The position numbers were made by a program, and so were the translations under genes. From an uncultured Prevotellaceae bacterium (GTDB lineage Bacteria > Bacteroidota > Bacteroidia > Bacteroidales > Bacteroidaceae): a stretch of 40,196 bases of DNA. Positions 16,152 through 24,014 of the stretch are shown one piece after another (positions within the stretch are counted from its first letter, which is position 1; every line of letters begins with the position of its first letter). The notes under the pieces were generated by a model, which saw nothing but the letters and a program-made list of their open reading frames with translations, did no database searches and was not told where the DNA came from. The stretch covers positions 1 through 40,196 of the forward strand of contig CAMZCM010000021.1 of the NCBI GenBank assembly GCA_947305005.1, read 5' to 3'.

Positions 16152-17282
16152 TATGAACTTTACCGACAGTTAGGCATCTACCAACGTAACCTCACCAACT
16201 TCACTGAAGAGCCTATCTACGAGAACAACCGTACGTTCAGTAATGAAGATAACCACTGTATCAACTGTCATAATTACCAAGCTTATGACACAGACAGAAT
16301 GCTCTTTCATGTCCGCGCCGGTCATGGCGGTACAATCATTGTTCATGGCAAAGAAGCGCGCAAGATAGGTATCAAACACGATAGTATTCTCACCTCGGGC
16401 GTCTATCCCTCGTGGCATCCTACCATGCCTCTTGTCGCTTTCTCCACGAATAAGACGGGACAGGTGTTCCACATGTACCATCCCGAGAAGATAGAAGTGT
16501 TGGACGAGGCCTCAGACCTCCTGCTTTATGATGCAGAGAAAAACACAGTACGTCATATCTTCCACACCAAGGATAACATGGAGACGTTCCCCTGCTGGGC
16601 TCCCGATGGTAGCCGTCTGTTCTACTGCTGCGCAAAGATGCCTGCCTCGTTGTTAGGCGAGCATACGCCGATGGATCTTGCACTACGCTACGATAGCCTG
16701 CTCTATGATATCTACTCCATGCCCTTCGATGCTGAGACATGTACTTTCGGAGAACCGCGTCTCGAGGTAGATGCCAGTGGCATCGGACGCAGTACCAGTG
16801 TGCCCCGAGTCAGTCCCGATGGCCGTTACCTACTCTATACCCTTGGCGACTATGGACAGTTCCATATCTGGCATAAGAGTTCTGACCTGTATGTGAAAGC
16901 GTTAGAATCCGCTCCACTCTCTGGCGATAGCGAGGTGCGTCCCATGACGGGGACGCAAGAAGAGGGAATCCGTCCTTTGACAGCAGCGAATAGTCCTGAT
17001 GCCGACAGCTATCATACATGGTCTTCCAATGGTAGGTGGATTCTCTTTGTCAGCCGTCGCCTTGACCATAATTATTCCCGTGTCTTCATCTCCTACTTTG
17101 ACCGTGAGGGGCGCGACCATAAGGCTTTCCTGTTGCCGCAGCGAGACCCGGAGTACAATACGTTGCTACTCAAGAGTTATAATGTACCTGAGCTGACCAA
17201 GCGCGCCGTGCAGGTGAACATAGAGACGTTAAAACACGTGATCTACCACACAGACCCCGATCCCGCTACCTATCAACCCTAA
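15735..17282 (+). CDS. CxxCH-containing PD40-like beta-propeller lipoprotein, copy 1
   Basis: A 515-residue lipoprotein from the ATG at 15735; an in-frame GTG at 15708 would spoil the signal. The lipobox is ALTGC with Cys17. Residues about 35-140 form a beta-rich domain. C175-I-N-C178-H179 is a c-type heme attachment motif, followed by a FHVRAGHGG segment whose His could be an axial ligand. The C-terminal half shows TolB/WD40-like PD40 blades: SWHPTMPLVAFSTN, CWAPDGSRLFY, RVSPDGRYLLYTL, TWSSNGRWILFVSRR. It should be anchored on the periplasmic or surface side of a membrane and heme-loaded there. It follows DUF6057 copy 1 after 127 bp and may be co-expressed with it. The molecular function is unknown. 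Confidence 0.82.
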   Translation: MKSYVYLILSVIALTGCSPSATIPTSFTETSDSLAIYPDYRDVTIPPNIAPLNFMVTDAAATEYVVTVGDLVCGAGKDGKIDMDSVAWREVLTDAKGKSLSVNVYAHRASGWVHYSPFTLDVAEEEIDPYLSYRLIEPGYELYRQLGIYQRNLTNFTEEPIYENNRTFSNEDNHCINCHNYQAYDTDRMLFHVRAGHGGTIIVHGKEARKIGIKHDSILTSGVYPSWHPTMPLVAFSTNKTGQVFHMYHPEKIEVLDEASDLLLYDAEKNTVRHIFHTKDNMETFPCWAPDGSRLFYCCAKMPASLLGEHTPMDLALRYDSLLYDIYSMPFDAETCTFGEPRLEVDASGIGRSTSVPRVSPDGRYLLYTLGDYGQFHIWHKSSDLYVKALESAPLSGDSEVRPMTGTQEEGIRPLTAANSPDADSYHTWSSNGRWILFVSRRLDHNYSRVFISYFDREGRDHKAFLLPQRDPEYNTLLLKSYNVPELTKRAVQVNIETLKHVIYHTDPDPATYQP

Positions 17283-17305
17283 GACGGTAATCAACAATAA
17301 AAAAA

Positions 17306-17436
17306 GACGTCAATCATCGTCAATCTTAAACGTCAATCTTCGAAAATAACAATAAAAAGAAATAATAATAATATAATTATTATGGTCCTTAGTTCGTTAG
17401 TTTGAATAAATATATGATTGACGTTTAAGATTGACG
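17306..17436. repeat. CGTCAATC element A (21-bp perfect inverted repeat)
   Basis: The arm at 17318-17338 (CGTCAATCTTAAACGTCAAT plus C) is the exact reverse complement of 17416-17436, separated by 77 A/T-rich bases. A third CGTCAATC lies at 17308-17315 (GACGTCAATC). The element fills most of the gap between lipoprotein copy 1 and DUF6057 copy 2; the rest of that gap shows nothing else. Confidence 0.88.
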
Positions 17437-17514
17437 GAGATTTACGTCCTCATAAATCAAAACGAGAGAATGATTTCCCGACGTGTTATTAGACACATTA
17501 ATATTTTTGAATAG

Positions 17515-19098
17515 ATGATGGATATAAGAAACGGTAAGAATATGATGCGCTGGCTGTTTACGTCACTTTTCTTCCTTCTCGTTTGGCTGTGGGCTTCATG
17601 GTGGATGGGAGATGTGATGCGTATTGCCTATGAGCGTTCGTTCATTGCAGCTGACGCGACCCTGATGCATTGGTTATGGCAGAAGTCTTTTGGTTGGCTC
17701 TGGATTCTCGGTCGCGCTTTGCTGACATTATACCGTTGGCCTATAGTGGGTGGACTCTTTGTAGCCGTTATGCTGACCGCCGGCTCATGGCTGATTGGCG
17801 TCTGTTTGCGTTTGCCTCAACGATGGCGCTGGGTCCGGTATCTGCCTTCAGTTTGCTGGATGTTGTGGACGGCCAAGGAAGGTCTCAATCTCTTCTATAT
17901 GAATGAACCTGGACGCGTGCTTGGTGTCCCGTTCTTGGTCTTGGTTGTTCTCGCCATGTTGGCGGGTATCGTAGGGAGACTCTATCAGGGAGGGAGCGCT
18001 CACCGTTCAGGAATAGAAAACAAACAATGCTCAACATCAAAAGTATTCACTCCCTCCATGATAGGGAGGGTGGGGGGAGAGTCCCTCTTGATCTTCCTCT
18101 GCTTTTCCATTCCTGCATTCTACCTTAATTATCGTCATCCATATTTGCGTCCTCTTACCAAGATGCAGGTACAGTTGTTGAATGATGACTATGAGGGGAT
18201 GTCACGCACAGCTCATGAACATGCTTCCATCGGTTGTCGTCAGATGGCTGGCTACTATGCCGTCGCCCTTTCCCGCACAGGACATTTGGCAGACCAACTC
18301 TTCGATATCAAACTGGAATTCGACTCCCTCCATACTTATGGATTTCAAGGTGAACCCAATGAGTGCCTGAATTATCATGTTATTGATTGTAACTTTTTTG
18401 CCGGTTTGATTCGTGCTGCACGTCATTATGTCGTTGAAGACCTGACGATGAGTGGCCCTTCGCTCTATAATTTGAAATACATGGTGAAGATTTCTCTGAT
18501 TGAAGGAGATTGGGCGCTGGCACGTAAGTATCTGCATGTTGTGCGTCAGGCTCCTTTTGAGGGCGATTTCATCGAGAAATATGAGCCAATGGTCGGGCAC
18601 TTCGATCGTGTTCAGGCGGATCCGGAACTGGCAGCAGTCATCAAAGTGCTTCCGTCCTACCATACATTGGAACAGATGCATGTGAAGCCTGGTTTCTTGG
18701 GCTATTATGTCGATTTGAAGGAGTTTAAGACACGCGAAGCACTTGAGTGGAGCACCGTCGCTTGCCTCTATGCAAAACGAATGCCGTCGTTCTTGCAACG
18801 TTGCAGAGGTTATGTTGGTAGTATGCCCCCAAGTTCTATTGCCGAGGGACTTCTCATTAAGGCGTATGCAGAACCTTCCATCTTACAGGCTTTCCCGCAG
18901 CTGGAATTGGGCATCAGCCGCTACGAGCTCTTCATGCAAGATGCGAAGCCTTACTTGGACGACCGTGAACGAGGTGGTGAAGTCCTTTTTGAGAAGTATA
19001 AAGGTTACTATCCCTATTATTACCTCTTTGGAAATATGCGTTCTACTCGCAAACCCAATGACGGCGAACAGGAGCATAACAAAGCTGGTGTGAACTGA
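17515..19098 (+). CDS. DUF6057-type membrane protein, copy 2
   Basis: A 527-residue paralogue of the protein at 14051. It shares FFLLVWLWASWWMGD, LWILGRALLTLYRWPIVGG, the RHPYLRPLTKMQVQLLNDDYEG segment after the last helix, SGPSLYNLKYM, YAKRMPSFLQRC and the C-terminal KGYYPYYYLFGN. Predicted topology is about six helices in residues 13-210, then a soluble helical domain. Unlike copy 1 it has a conventional N-terminus (ATG at 17515, 17518, or MM at residues 10-11). Its loop between helices 5 and 6 holds an extra inverted half of the CCCTCCC element (17982-17998). Its last 18 coding bases are identical to copy 1. It precedes lipoprotein copy 2, repeating the module order. Confidence 0.75.
   Translation: MMDIRNGKNMMRWLFTSLFFLLVWLWASWWMGDVMRIAYERSFIAADATLMHWLWQKSFGWLWILGRALLTLYRWPIVGGLFVAVMLTAGSWLIGVCLRLPQRWRWVRYLPSVCWMLWTAKEGLNLFYMNEPGRVLGVPFLVLVVLAMLAGIVGRLYQGGSAHRSGIENKQCSTSKVFTPSMIGRVGGESLLIFLCFSIPAFYLNYRHPYLRPLTKMQVQLLNDDYEGMSRTAHEHASIGCRQMAGYYAVALSRTGHLADQLFDIKLEFDSLHTYGFQGEPNECLNYHVIDCNFFAGLIRAARHYVVEDLTMSGPSLYNLKYMVKISLIEGDWALARKYLHVVRQAPFEGDFIEKYEPMVGHFDRVQADPELAAVIKVLPSYHTLEQMHVKPGFLGYYVDLKEFKTREALEWSTVACLYAKRMPSFLQRCRGYVGSMPPSSIAEGLLIKAYAEPSILQAFPQLELGISRYELFMQDAKPYLDDRERGGEVLFEKYKGYYPYYYLFGNMRSTRKPNDGEQEHNKAGVN
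17982..18081. repeat. Inverted pair of CCCTCCC palindromic elements inside DUF6057 copy 2
   Basis: CTATCAGGGAGGGAGCG (17982-17998) is the exact reverse complement of 14560-14576 in copy 1 and pairs, with one mismatch in 15, with CTCCCTCCATGATAG (18050-18064). The second element continues into GGGAGGGTGGGGGGAGAG. Both are read in frame, the second as PSMIGRVGGES. Confidence 0.75.
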
Positions 19099-19763
19099 AC
19101 GACCGGAAATCATAGCGTATAATGGAACATAAATCTGATATAAATCAGAACTTAAATAAATGATTATAAGAGATTTACGTTTAAGATTGACGCAAATTGA
19201 CGTCTTTATAAAAACAACATGAGAGAGAATTATTCGATATATTATTCGACGTCAATCTGCGTCAATCTTAAACGTCAGTCTTCGAAAAAATAAAATTAGG
19301 AGATTCCTGCAAGAAAGTGTTATATTGTACAGAAGATGAAAAAATGAAGTCATATGTTTATTTGATATTGAGCGTCATTGCGCTCACAGGTTGTAGCCCT
19401 TCAGCTACGATTCCCACGTCTTTCACCGAGACCTCGGATTCTCTGGCGATTTATCCCGACTACCGTGACGTGACCATCCCTCCGAACATCGCACCGCTGA
19501 ACTTCATGGTGACGGACGCAGCAGCCACAGAGTATGTGGTGACGGTGGGCGATTTGGTTTGCGGCGCCGGCAAGGATGGCAAGATAGACATGGACAGTGT
19601 GGCGTGGCGCGAGGTCTTAACCGAGGCGAAGGGCAAATCCCTTTCTGTGAATGTCTATGCCCACCGTGCATCAGGTTGGGTACACTATTCTCCGTTCACC
19701 TTTAATGTGGCAGAAGAGGAGATAGACCCTTATCTCAGCTATCGTCTCATTGAACCTGGTTAT
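19081..19763 (+). repeat. Second copy of the near-identical module-junction block
   Basis: Partner of 15590-16151. The extra length is due to the inserted element at 19152-19278; outside it, the first 71 bp and the next 340 bp are identical to copy 1. Confidence 0.92.
19152..19278. repeat. CGTCAATC element B: 127-bp segment present in copy 2, replaced by 9 bp in copy 1
   Basis: It lies between two stretches that are identical to copy 1 (ending CAGAAC, restarting TCTTCG). It contains 28-bp inverted repeats at 19177-19204 and 19248-19275 with one mismatch, separated by 43 bp. Copy 1 has only ATCAATCAA (15661-15669) here. No open frame of note. Confidence 0.88.
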
Positions 19764-20876
19764 GAGGTCTATTTACAATTGGGTATCTATGAGCGCAACC
19801 TCACCAACTTTGATGTCAAAACCATCTATGAGAACGACCGTGAAGTCAAGTCCGGGGAGGGCCATTGCATCAATTGTCACCAGTTCCAGAACTATGATAC
19901 AAAACGCATGTATTTTCACGTGAGAGAGAATCATGGCGGTACCATTGTCACCCAAGGCAAAGAGGCTCATAAGATCATCATCAAGCATGATAGCATCATT
20001 GCTTCTGGCGCTTATGGCGGCTGGCATCCCACGCTCCCTCTTGTGGCTTTCAGTAGCAACAAGACGGCCCAGTTCTTTCATTATCACTTCCCGGAGAAAA
20101 TAGAAGTCTATGACGGTGTCTCTGATATCATCCTCTACGATGCTGAGCATAACACTGTCAGGAATATTTTCCATACATCCGATTATTTCGAGACGTTCCC
20201 CACTTGGTCGGCTGATGGCACCCGTCTTTTCTATTGTGTAGCTCGCCTGCCGAAGTTCGAGTATGAACAAGGGAACTATAATGAATATGAGGCCAAGCTC
20301 GTCATGCGCTACGACAGCCTCCTGTATGACCTCTACTCCTTGCCCTTTGATACCGTCACTTATACCTTCGGTGAGCCCCGCCTTGAAGTGAATGCCAGTG
20401 CCGAGAATCGGAGTGCCAGTGTGCCACGTGTCAGTCCCGACGGTCGCTATCTCCTTTATACCCTCGCACGTTGTGGTCAGTTCCATCTCTATCATAAGGA
20501 TGCTGACCTGTGGGTCAAGGATCTGACAAAGGAGTATGATAGTGAGGAACCCTCTGTCAATTCCTATCCGCTCGCGGCGACCAATTCTCCTGACGTAGAT
20601 AGCTATCATGCATGGTCTTCTAACGGACGATGGATGGTTATTAGCTCACGTCGTGACGATGGCGACTTCACTCGTACCTATATTGCTTACTTCGACAAAC
20701 AAGGGCAAGGCCATCGTGCTTTCTTGCTGCCCCAGCGCGATCCCGAATATAACCTGTTGCTGCTCAAGAGCTATAATGTGCCGGAACTGACGAAAAATCC
20801 TGTGCAGATAAGCCCCGAACAATTCAAGCATGTCATTTCCCATACAGACCCCGATCTCGCTACCTATCAACCCTAA
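19344..20876 (+). CDS. CxxCH-containing PD40-like beta-propeller lipoprotein, copy 2
   Basis: A 510-residue paralogue of the lipoprotein at 15735. The signal peptide, lipobox (Cys17) and roughly the first 135 residues are nearly identical; after that the sequence diverges while keeping every landmark: C175-I-N-C178-H179, FHVRENHGG, GWHPTLPLVAFSSN, TWSADGTRLFYCVA, RVSPDGRYLLYTLA, AWSSNGRWMVISSRR. Preservation of the heme motif at the same residue in a diverged region suggests it is functional. The ATG at 19344 is chosen because it gives the lipoprotein signal. It lies 245 bp after DUF6057 copy 2 because of the inserted element. A few loop differences (EYEQGNYNEYEAK insertion) may alter partner specificity. 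Confidence 0.82.
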   Translation: MKSYVYLILSVIALTGCSPSATIPTSFTETSDSLAIYPDYRDVTIPPNIAPLNFMVTDAAATEYVVTVGDLVCGAGKDGKIDMDSVAWREVLTEAKGKSLSVNVYAHRASGWVHYSPFTFNVAEEEIDPYLSYRLIEPGYEVYLQLGIYERNLTNFDVKTIYENDREVKSGEGHCINCHQFQNYDTKRMYFHVRENHGGTIVTQGKEAHKIIIKHDSIIASGAYGGWHPTLPLVAFSSNKTAQFFHYHFPEKIEVYDGVSDIILYDAEHNTVRNIFHTSDYFETFPTWSADGTRLFYCVARLPKFEYEQGNYNEYEAKLVMRYDSLLYDLYSLPFDTVTYTFGEPRLEVNASAENRSASVPRVSPDGRYLLYTLARCGQFHLYHKDADLWVKDLTKEYDSEEPSVNSYPLAATNSPDVDSYHAWSSNGRWMVISSRRDDGDFTRTYIAYFDKQGQGHRAFLLPQRDPEYNLLLLKSYNVPELTKNPVQISPEQFKHVISHTDPDLATYQP

Positions 20877-20896
20877 GACGACAATCAACAAAAAAA

Positions 20897-20998
20897 GACG
20901 TCAATCATCGTCAATCCTGAACGTCAATCTTCGACAAATAAATATGATAGTTTCTGGCCTGAATAAAAATAAATATATGATAGATGTGGATTGACGTC
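20897..20998. repeat. CGTCAATC element C, degenerate
   Basis: GACGTCAATC at 20897-20906, two more CGTCAATC copies before 20930, and an inverted GATTGACGTC at 20989-20998. It fills the convergent gap between lipoprotein copy 2 and the minus-strand helix-hairpin-helix gene. A TTTATAAAAA.ACAA.ATGAGAGA-type tail after it resembles that in element B. Confidence 0.75.
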
Positions 20999-21033
20999 TT
21001 TATAAAAAACAAAATGAGAGAAAGATAAACGTC

Positions 21034-23076
21034 TTATCGCAGGTTCAGGCGGAAGAGAAGCAGGAGGTCTGGCTTCCATGAACCGTTGATCTGCGTGGGA
21101 CCAGACGAGATGACATTGCGGTCACGATAATGTGTAATGCCCGCTTTCAGTTGTAGCTGAAAGCGGCATTTGTCTTGATATGTACCGGTGTGCCAGCGTA
21201 GAGTAGCGATGAATCGTTCTCCCTTTCCGTAGAGCATCTGTATTCCGAAGACCTGTGTGAGGGTAGGCTCATAGAAATAAAGACGGCTGTTGTAATCTGC
21301 TGTGGAGAACCATACGAAAGCGCATGAGCCACTGATAGGGGAGGAGGCGGGTTTGTAGTCTATGCGCGGCATGAGAGCAATACCAGTAGAGCGTTCATCA
21401 GTAGCAGGTTGCATGAAATGATGTAGGAAGGTGGAGGCTGATGCTGTCCATGTGTTGCTGAGAGAATAGGTATAGGCCGCGCGCCAGCGATGACTGTAGT
21501 AACGGCTGTCGCTTCGTTCTTTACTCTTGACCTGATAACGTAGAACAGCCTTCTGCTGTTGTGAAGGTTGCCATGTCATCTGGAGGCTGCCTTCAAAGCC
21601 TTGACTATAGCGGGTCATTGTGTAACGTGGCCATGGAGAATAGAAGTAATCGACGAAGGCGGTTGTTGAGAATGCTCCGAGCCGGTGGGCTTCCAAGAGC
21701 AGGCATACACCGCTCTCGTTTTGTACCGTTGAACTTTCTCCGAATGCCGAAGCATGTGGCGAATAATAATTCTTTCCATAGTAACGCTGAATGAGCGTCA
21801 GCTGCCAATCGTTGGACGGACGCCATGTCGCACTGTTTAACGTTGCAACGCCACGCCCTCTGCGTTGAGCGCTGTAAGCTGTCTCACCCTTAAATGTCCA
21901 GTGCGCGAATCGTGCTCCATAGTCTGCTGATGTAGCCCCAAAGAGATATCCTTCAGGGTATATTTGCCGATAGAGGGCGTTGTTTTGTTGAAAGAGATGG
22001 TCGGTGTATTGGAATAACCCTGTTGCTCCTGCGTGCCATGCTCCTCGCTGCCACGATACATGGAGGCTGGTCGTATGGCTGCCGAGTGTACCACGTCGAG
22101 CTCGTTCTGCATCCGTTCGGTGCAATCCTGTCGTATTGATGCTTTGCACAGTATTGTTTTTTTGCAGAGTCGCGTCCAACTTCCGAAACGAATATAAGAC
22201 TGTGAGGCTCCATGCCTTGCCGAATTCAACAGTGGCCGCAGCCCCTCTCAGGAAGCGACTTTCATCTGCTGAACGATGTGGCCGCAGAGAGGAGGTTGTT
22301 CGCCAGATATTAGTTTGCAATTTCCCTAATCGTGCTCCTGCGTTCATGACCAGCCCTTCACCGAAAGAGGCTTTGAAGTCGCCCACAATGATGGTTTGTA
22401 AATGTGCTTGTTGTCCGATGCTGAGGTCCTTCGCCATGAGATGTCCGCCCCACGAATCCCAAAGCGGGCTGTCGCGTGTGAACATCGACTCGCCGGCATC
22501 TTTTTCACCTCGTAACCCTGCATCCCAGTGTTTTCCCCATTGCACTTGATATCGCGTCTGGTTGGAGATGCCTTGCTCCCACGGCCATCCCGCTTGTTTG
22601 TACAATGGAATATTGAACCGTGTCAGTAATTCATGTTTAGAGCCCCGGTAGGGGGACGTTCTCTTTTGAGGTGTTACTGCGCTGACGGTTAGGCATTGTC
22701 GTAACCATCTTATCTGTCCATAATCCAATGCGGAAATCAGCCTCAGTTCTCCCAGTGAATAAAATCGGCCATAGCGTGCGCGATAGTCGATGATGGCTTG
22801 TGCCTGCTGTTCGGTAAGAAACGGCAGACGCAATAAGTCTTCGCTGGTCGCTGCGTTGATGTCTAAAGGATGGTCATGCAGGTCAGAGAGTTCTTCTAGC
22901 TGAGCAGCCCATTCGCTGCTTTCGTCTTCTCCGGAAGCCAGTTCTTCTGTCATTTCCTGCATCAGTTCTTCCCAATCATCATCAATTTGAGCTGTAGCGG
23001 TCACGGCTGTTGTGATCAAGATGATACATGTTATCAGCCGCTGTTTGGTTTTTCTTCTGATGTGTCGTTCTTTCAT
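21034..23076 (-). CDS. Exported helix-hairpin-helix protein, probable outer-membrane beta-barrel
   Basis: A 680-residue protein from the ATG at 23076 with signal peptide MKERHIRRKTKQRLITCIIL plus ITTAVTATAQ; an upstream ATG at 23130 would bury it. Residues about 70-130 hold a ComEA/T2SK-type helix-hairpin-helix tandem (LDINAATSEDLLRLPFLTEQ then AIIDYRARYGRFYSLGEL). The remaining 550 residues alternate aromatic and polar residues in short strands and end in an LLLLFRLNLR-type strand, as in outer-membrane barrels. The family is known in Bacteroidota as helix-hairpin-helix domain protein without a proven role; DNA binding cannot be assumed. The -7 box at 23086-23093 lies only nine bases before the ATG. 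It is divergent from nagB and convergent with the DUF6057 module. Confidence 0.75.
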   Translation of the reverse strand: MKERHIRRKTKQRLITCIILITTAVTATAQIDDDWEELMQEMTEELASGEDESSEWAAQLEELSDLHDHPLDINAATSEDLLRLPFLTEQQAQAIIDYRARYGRFYSLGELRLISALDYGQIRWLRQCLTVSAVTPQKRTSPYRGSKHELLTRFNIPLYKQAGWPWEQGISNQTRYQVQWGKHWDAGLRGEKDAGESMFTRDSPLWDSWGGHLMAKDLSIGQQAHLQTIIVGDFKASFGEGLVMNAGARLGKLQTNIWRTTSSLRPHRSADESRFLRGAAATVEFGKAWSLTVLYSFRKLDATLQKNNTVQSINTTGLHRTDAERARRGTLGSHTTSLHVSWQRGAWHAGATGLFQYTDHLFQQNNALYRQIYPEGYLFGATSADYGARFAHWTFKGETAYSAQRRGRGVATLNSATWRPSNDWQLTLIQRYYGKNYYSPHASAFGESSTVQNESGVCLLLEAHRLGAFSTTAFVDYFYSPWPRYTMTRYSQGFEGSLQMTWQPSQQQKAVLRYQVKSKERSDSRYYSHRWRAAYTYSLSNTWTASASTFLHHFMQPATDERSTGIALMPRIDYKPASSPISGSCAFVWFSTADYNSRLYFYEPTLTQVFGIQMLYGKGERFIATLRWHTGTYQDKCRFQLQLKAGITHYRDRNVISSGPTQINGSWKPDLLLLFRLNLR

Positions 23077-23085
23077 GACGAGGTG

Positions 23086-23093
23086 CAAAAATA
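23086..23093 (-). promoter_or_regulatory. -7 box (TATTTTTG) for the helix-hairpin-helix gene
   Basis: TAnnTTTG on the minus strand, nine bases upstream of the ATG at 23076, which implies a very short or absent leader and supports the 23076 start over the one at 23130. Confidence 0.45.
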
Positions 23094-23157
23094 ACAAAAA
23101 TATCTCATAAGAGTACACTTTTTCCTGCAAAAAGAATGTGGTTCAAGCTTTTTTCGT

Positions 23158-23165
23158 TACTTTTG
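23158..23165 (+). promoter_or_regulatory. -7 box (TACTTTTG) for nagB
   Basis: TAnnTTTG followed by CTCCC, the same string as at 10927-10939 before the M60 gene. It gives a leader of about 28 nt. No clear TTG at the expected -33 distance. Confidence 0.5.
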
Positions 23166-23198
23166 CTCCCGAAACCCAATTAAATACTATTTACTGAT

Positions 23199-23990
23199 AT
23201 GCGAGTTATTATTGAACCAGATTACGCGAACCTTTCGCGTTGGGCCGCAGAGTATGTTGCTGCCCGTATCAATGAGGCTAAACCCACCGCCGAGAAACCT
23301 TTTAAACTTGGATGCCCCACAGGCTCTTCACCCCTCGGCCTCTATAAGCATCTTATTGAGCTCAATAAAGCCGGAAAGGTCAGTTTCCAGAATGTCATCA
23401 CCTTTAACATGGATGAGTATGTAGGTCTGCCTGAAGAGCACCCCGAGAGCTATCACAGCTTCATGTGGACCAATTTCTTCTCCCATATCGACATCAAGAA
23501 GGAGAACGTGCACATCCTGAATGGTAATGCACCTGATCTCGCTGCTGAGTGTGCTGCTTACGAACAGGCTATCCAGGATGCTGGTGGCATTGACCTCTTT
23601 ATGGGCGGCATTGGTCCCGATGGTCACATCGCTTTCAATGAGCCTTTCAGCTCTCTTCAGAGTCGCACACGCGTGAAGAGCCTCACCACTGATACGATCA
23701 TTGCTAATAGCCGCTTCTTCGATAATGATGTGAACAAAGTACCTAAGACAGCCCTCACCGTAGGCGTAGGTACCGTCATGGATGCCAAGGAGGTGCTCAT
23801 TGTAGCCAATGGTCATAACAAGGCACGTGCTTTGCAGCACGCCATCGAATGTGCTGTCAGTCAAGAGTGGACCATCAGTGCTCTGCAGATGCACCCTCAT
23901 GCCATCATCGTCTGTGATGAAGCCGCTACTGATGAGCTGAAGCATGGAACCTATAAGTATTTCAAAGATATCGAGAAGGATAATCTCTAA
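23199..23990 (+). CDS. nagB: Glucosamine-6-phosphate deaminase
   Basis: A 263-residue enzyme that converts glucosamine-6-phosphate to fructose-6-phosphate and ammonia, the last step of amino-sugar use. It is full length and matches NagB throughout: [12 protein letters not shown] (phosphate loop, 38-49), FNMDEY with D72, and [14 protein letters not shown] with D141, H143 and E148, the same numbers as the catalytic residues of the E. coli enzyme. It is cytoplasmic. It leads a tight plus-strand run with a flavodiiron protein (24 bp gap), rubredoxin and recX. Amino sugars released from mucin-type glycans fit the presence of the M60 peptidase upstream, although the two are separate transcripts. 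Confidence 0.97.
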   Translation: MRVIIEPDYANLSRWAAEYVAARINEAKPTAEKPFKLGCPTGSSPLGLYKHLIELNKAGKVSFQNVITFNMDEYVGLPEEHPESYHSFMWTNFFSHIDIKKENVHILNGNAPDLAAECAAYEQAIQDAGGIDLFMGGIGPDGHIAFNEPFSSLQSRTRVKSLTTDTIIANSRFFDNDVNKVPKTALTVGVGTVMDAKEVLIVANGHNKARALQHAIECAVSQEWTISALQMHPHAIIVCDEAATDELKHGTYKYFKDIEKDNL

Positions 23991-24014
23991 ATTTAGGACC
24001 GCTCCTCATCTTAC

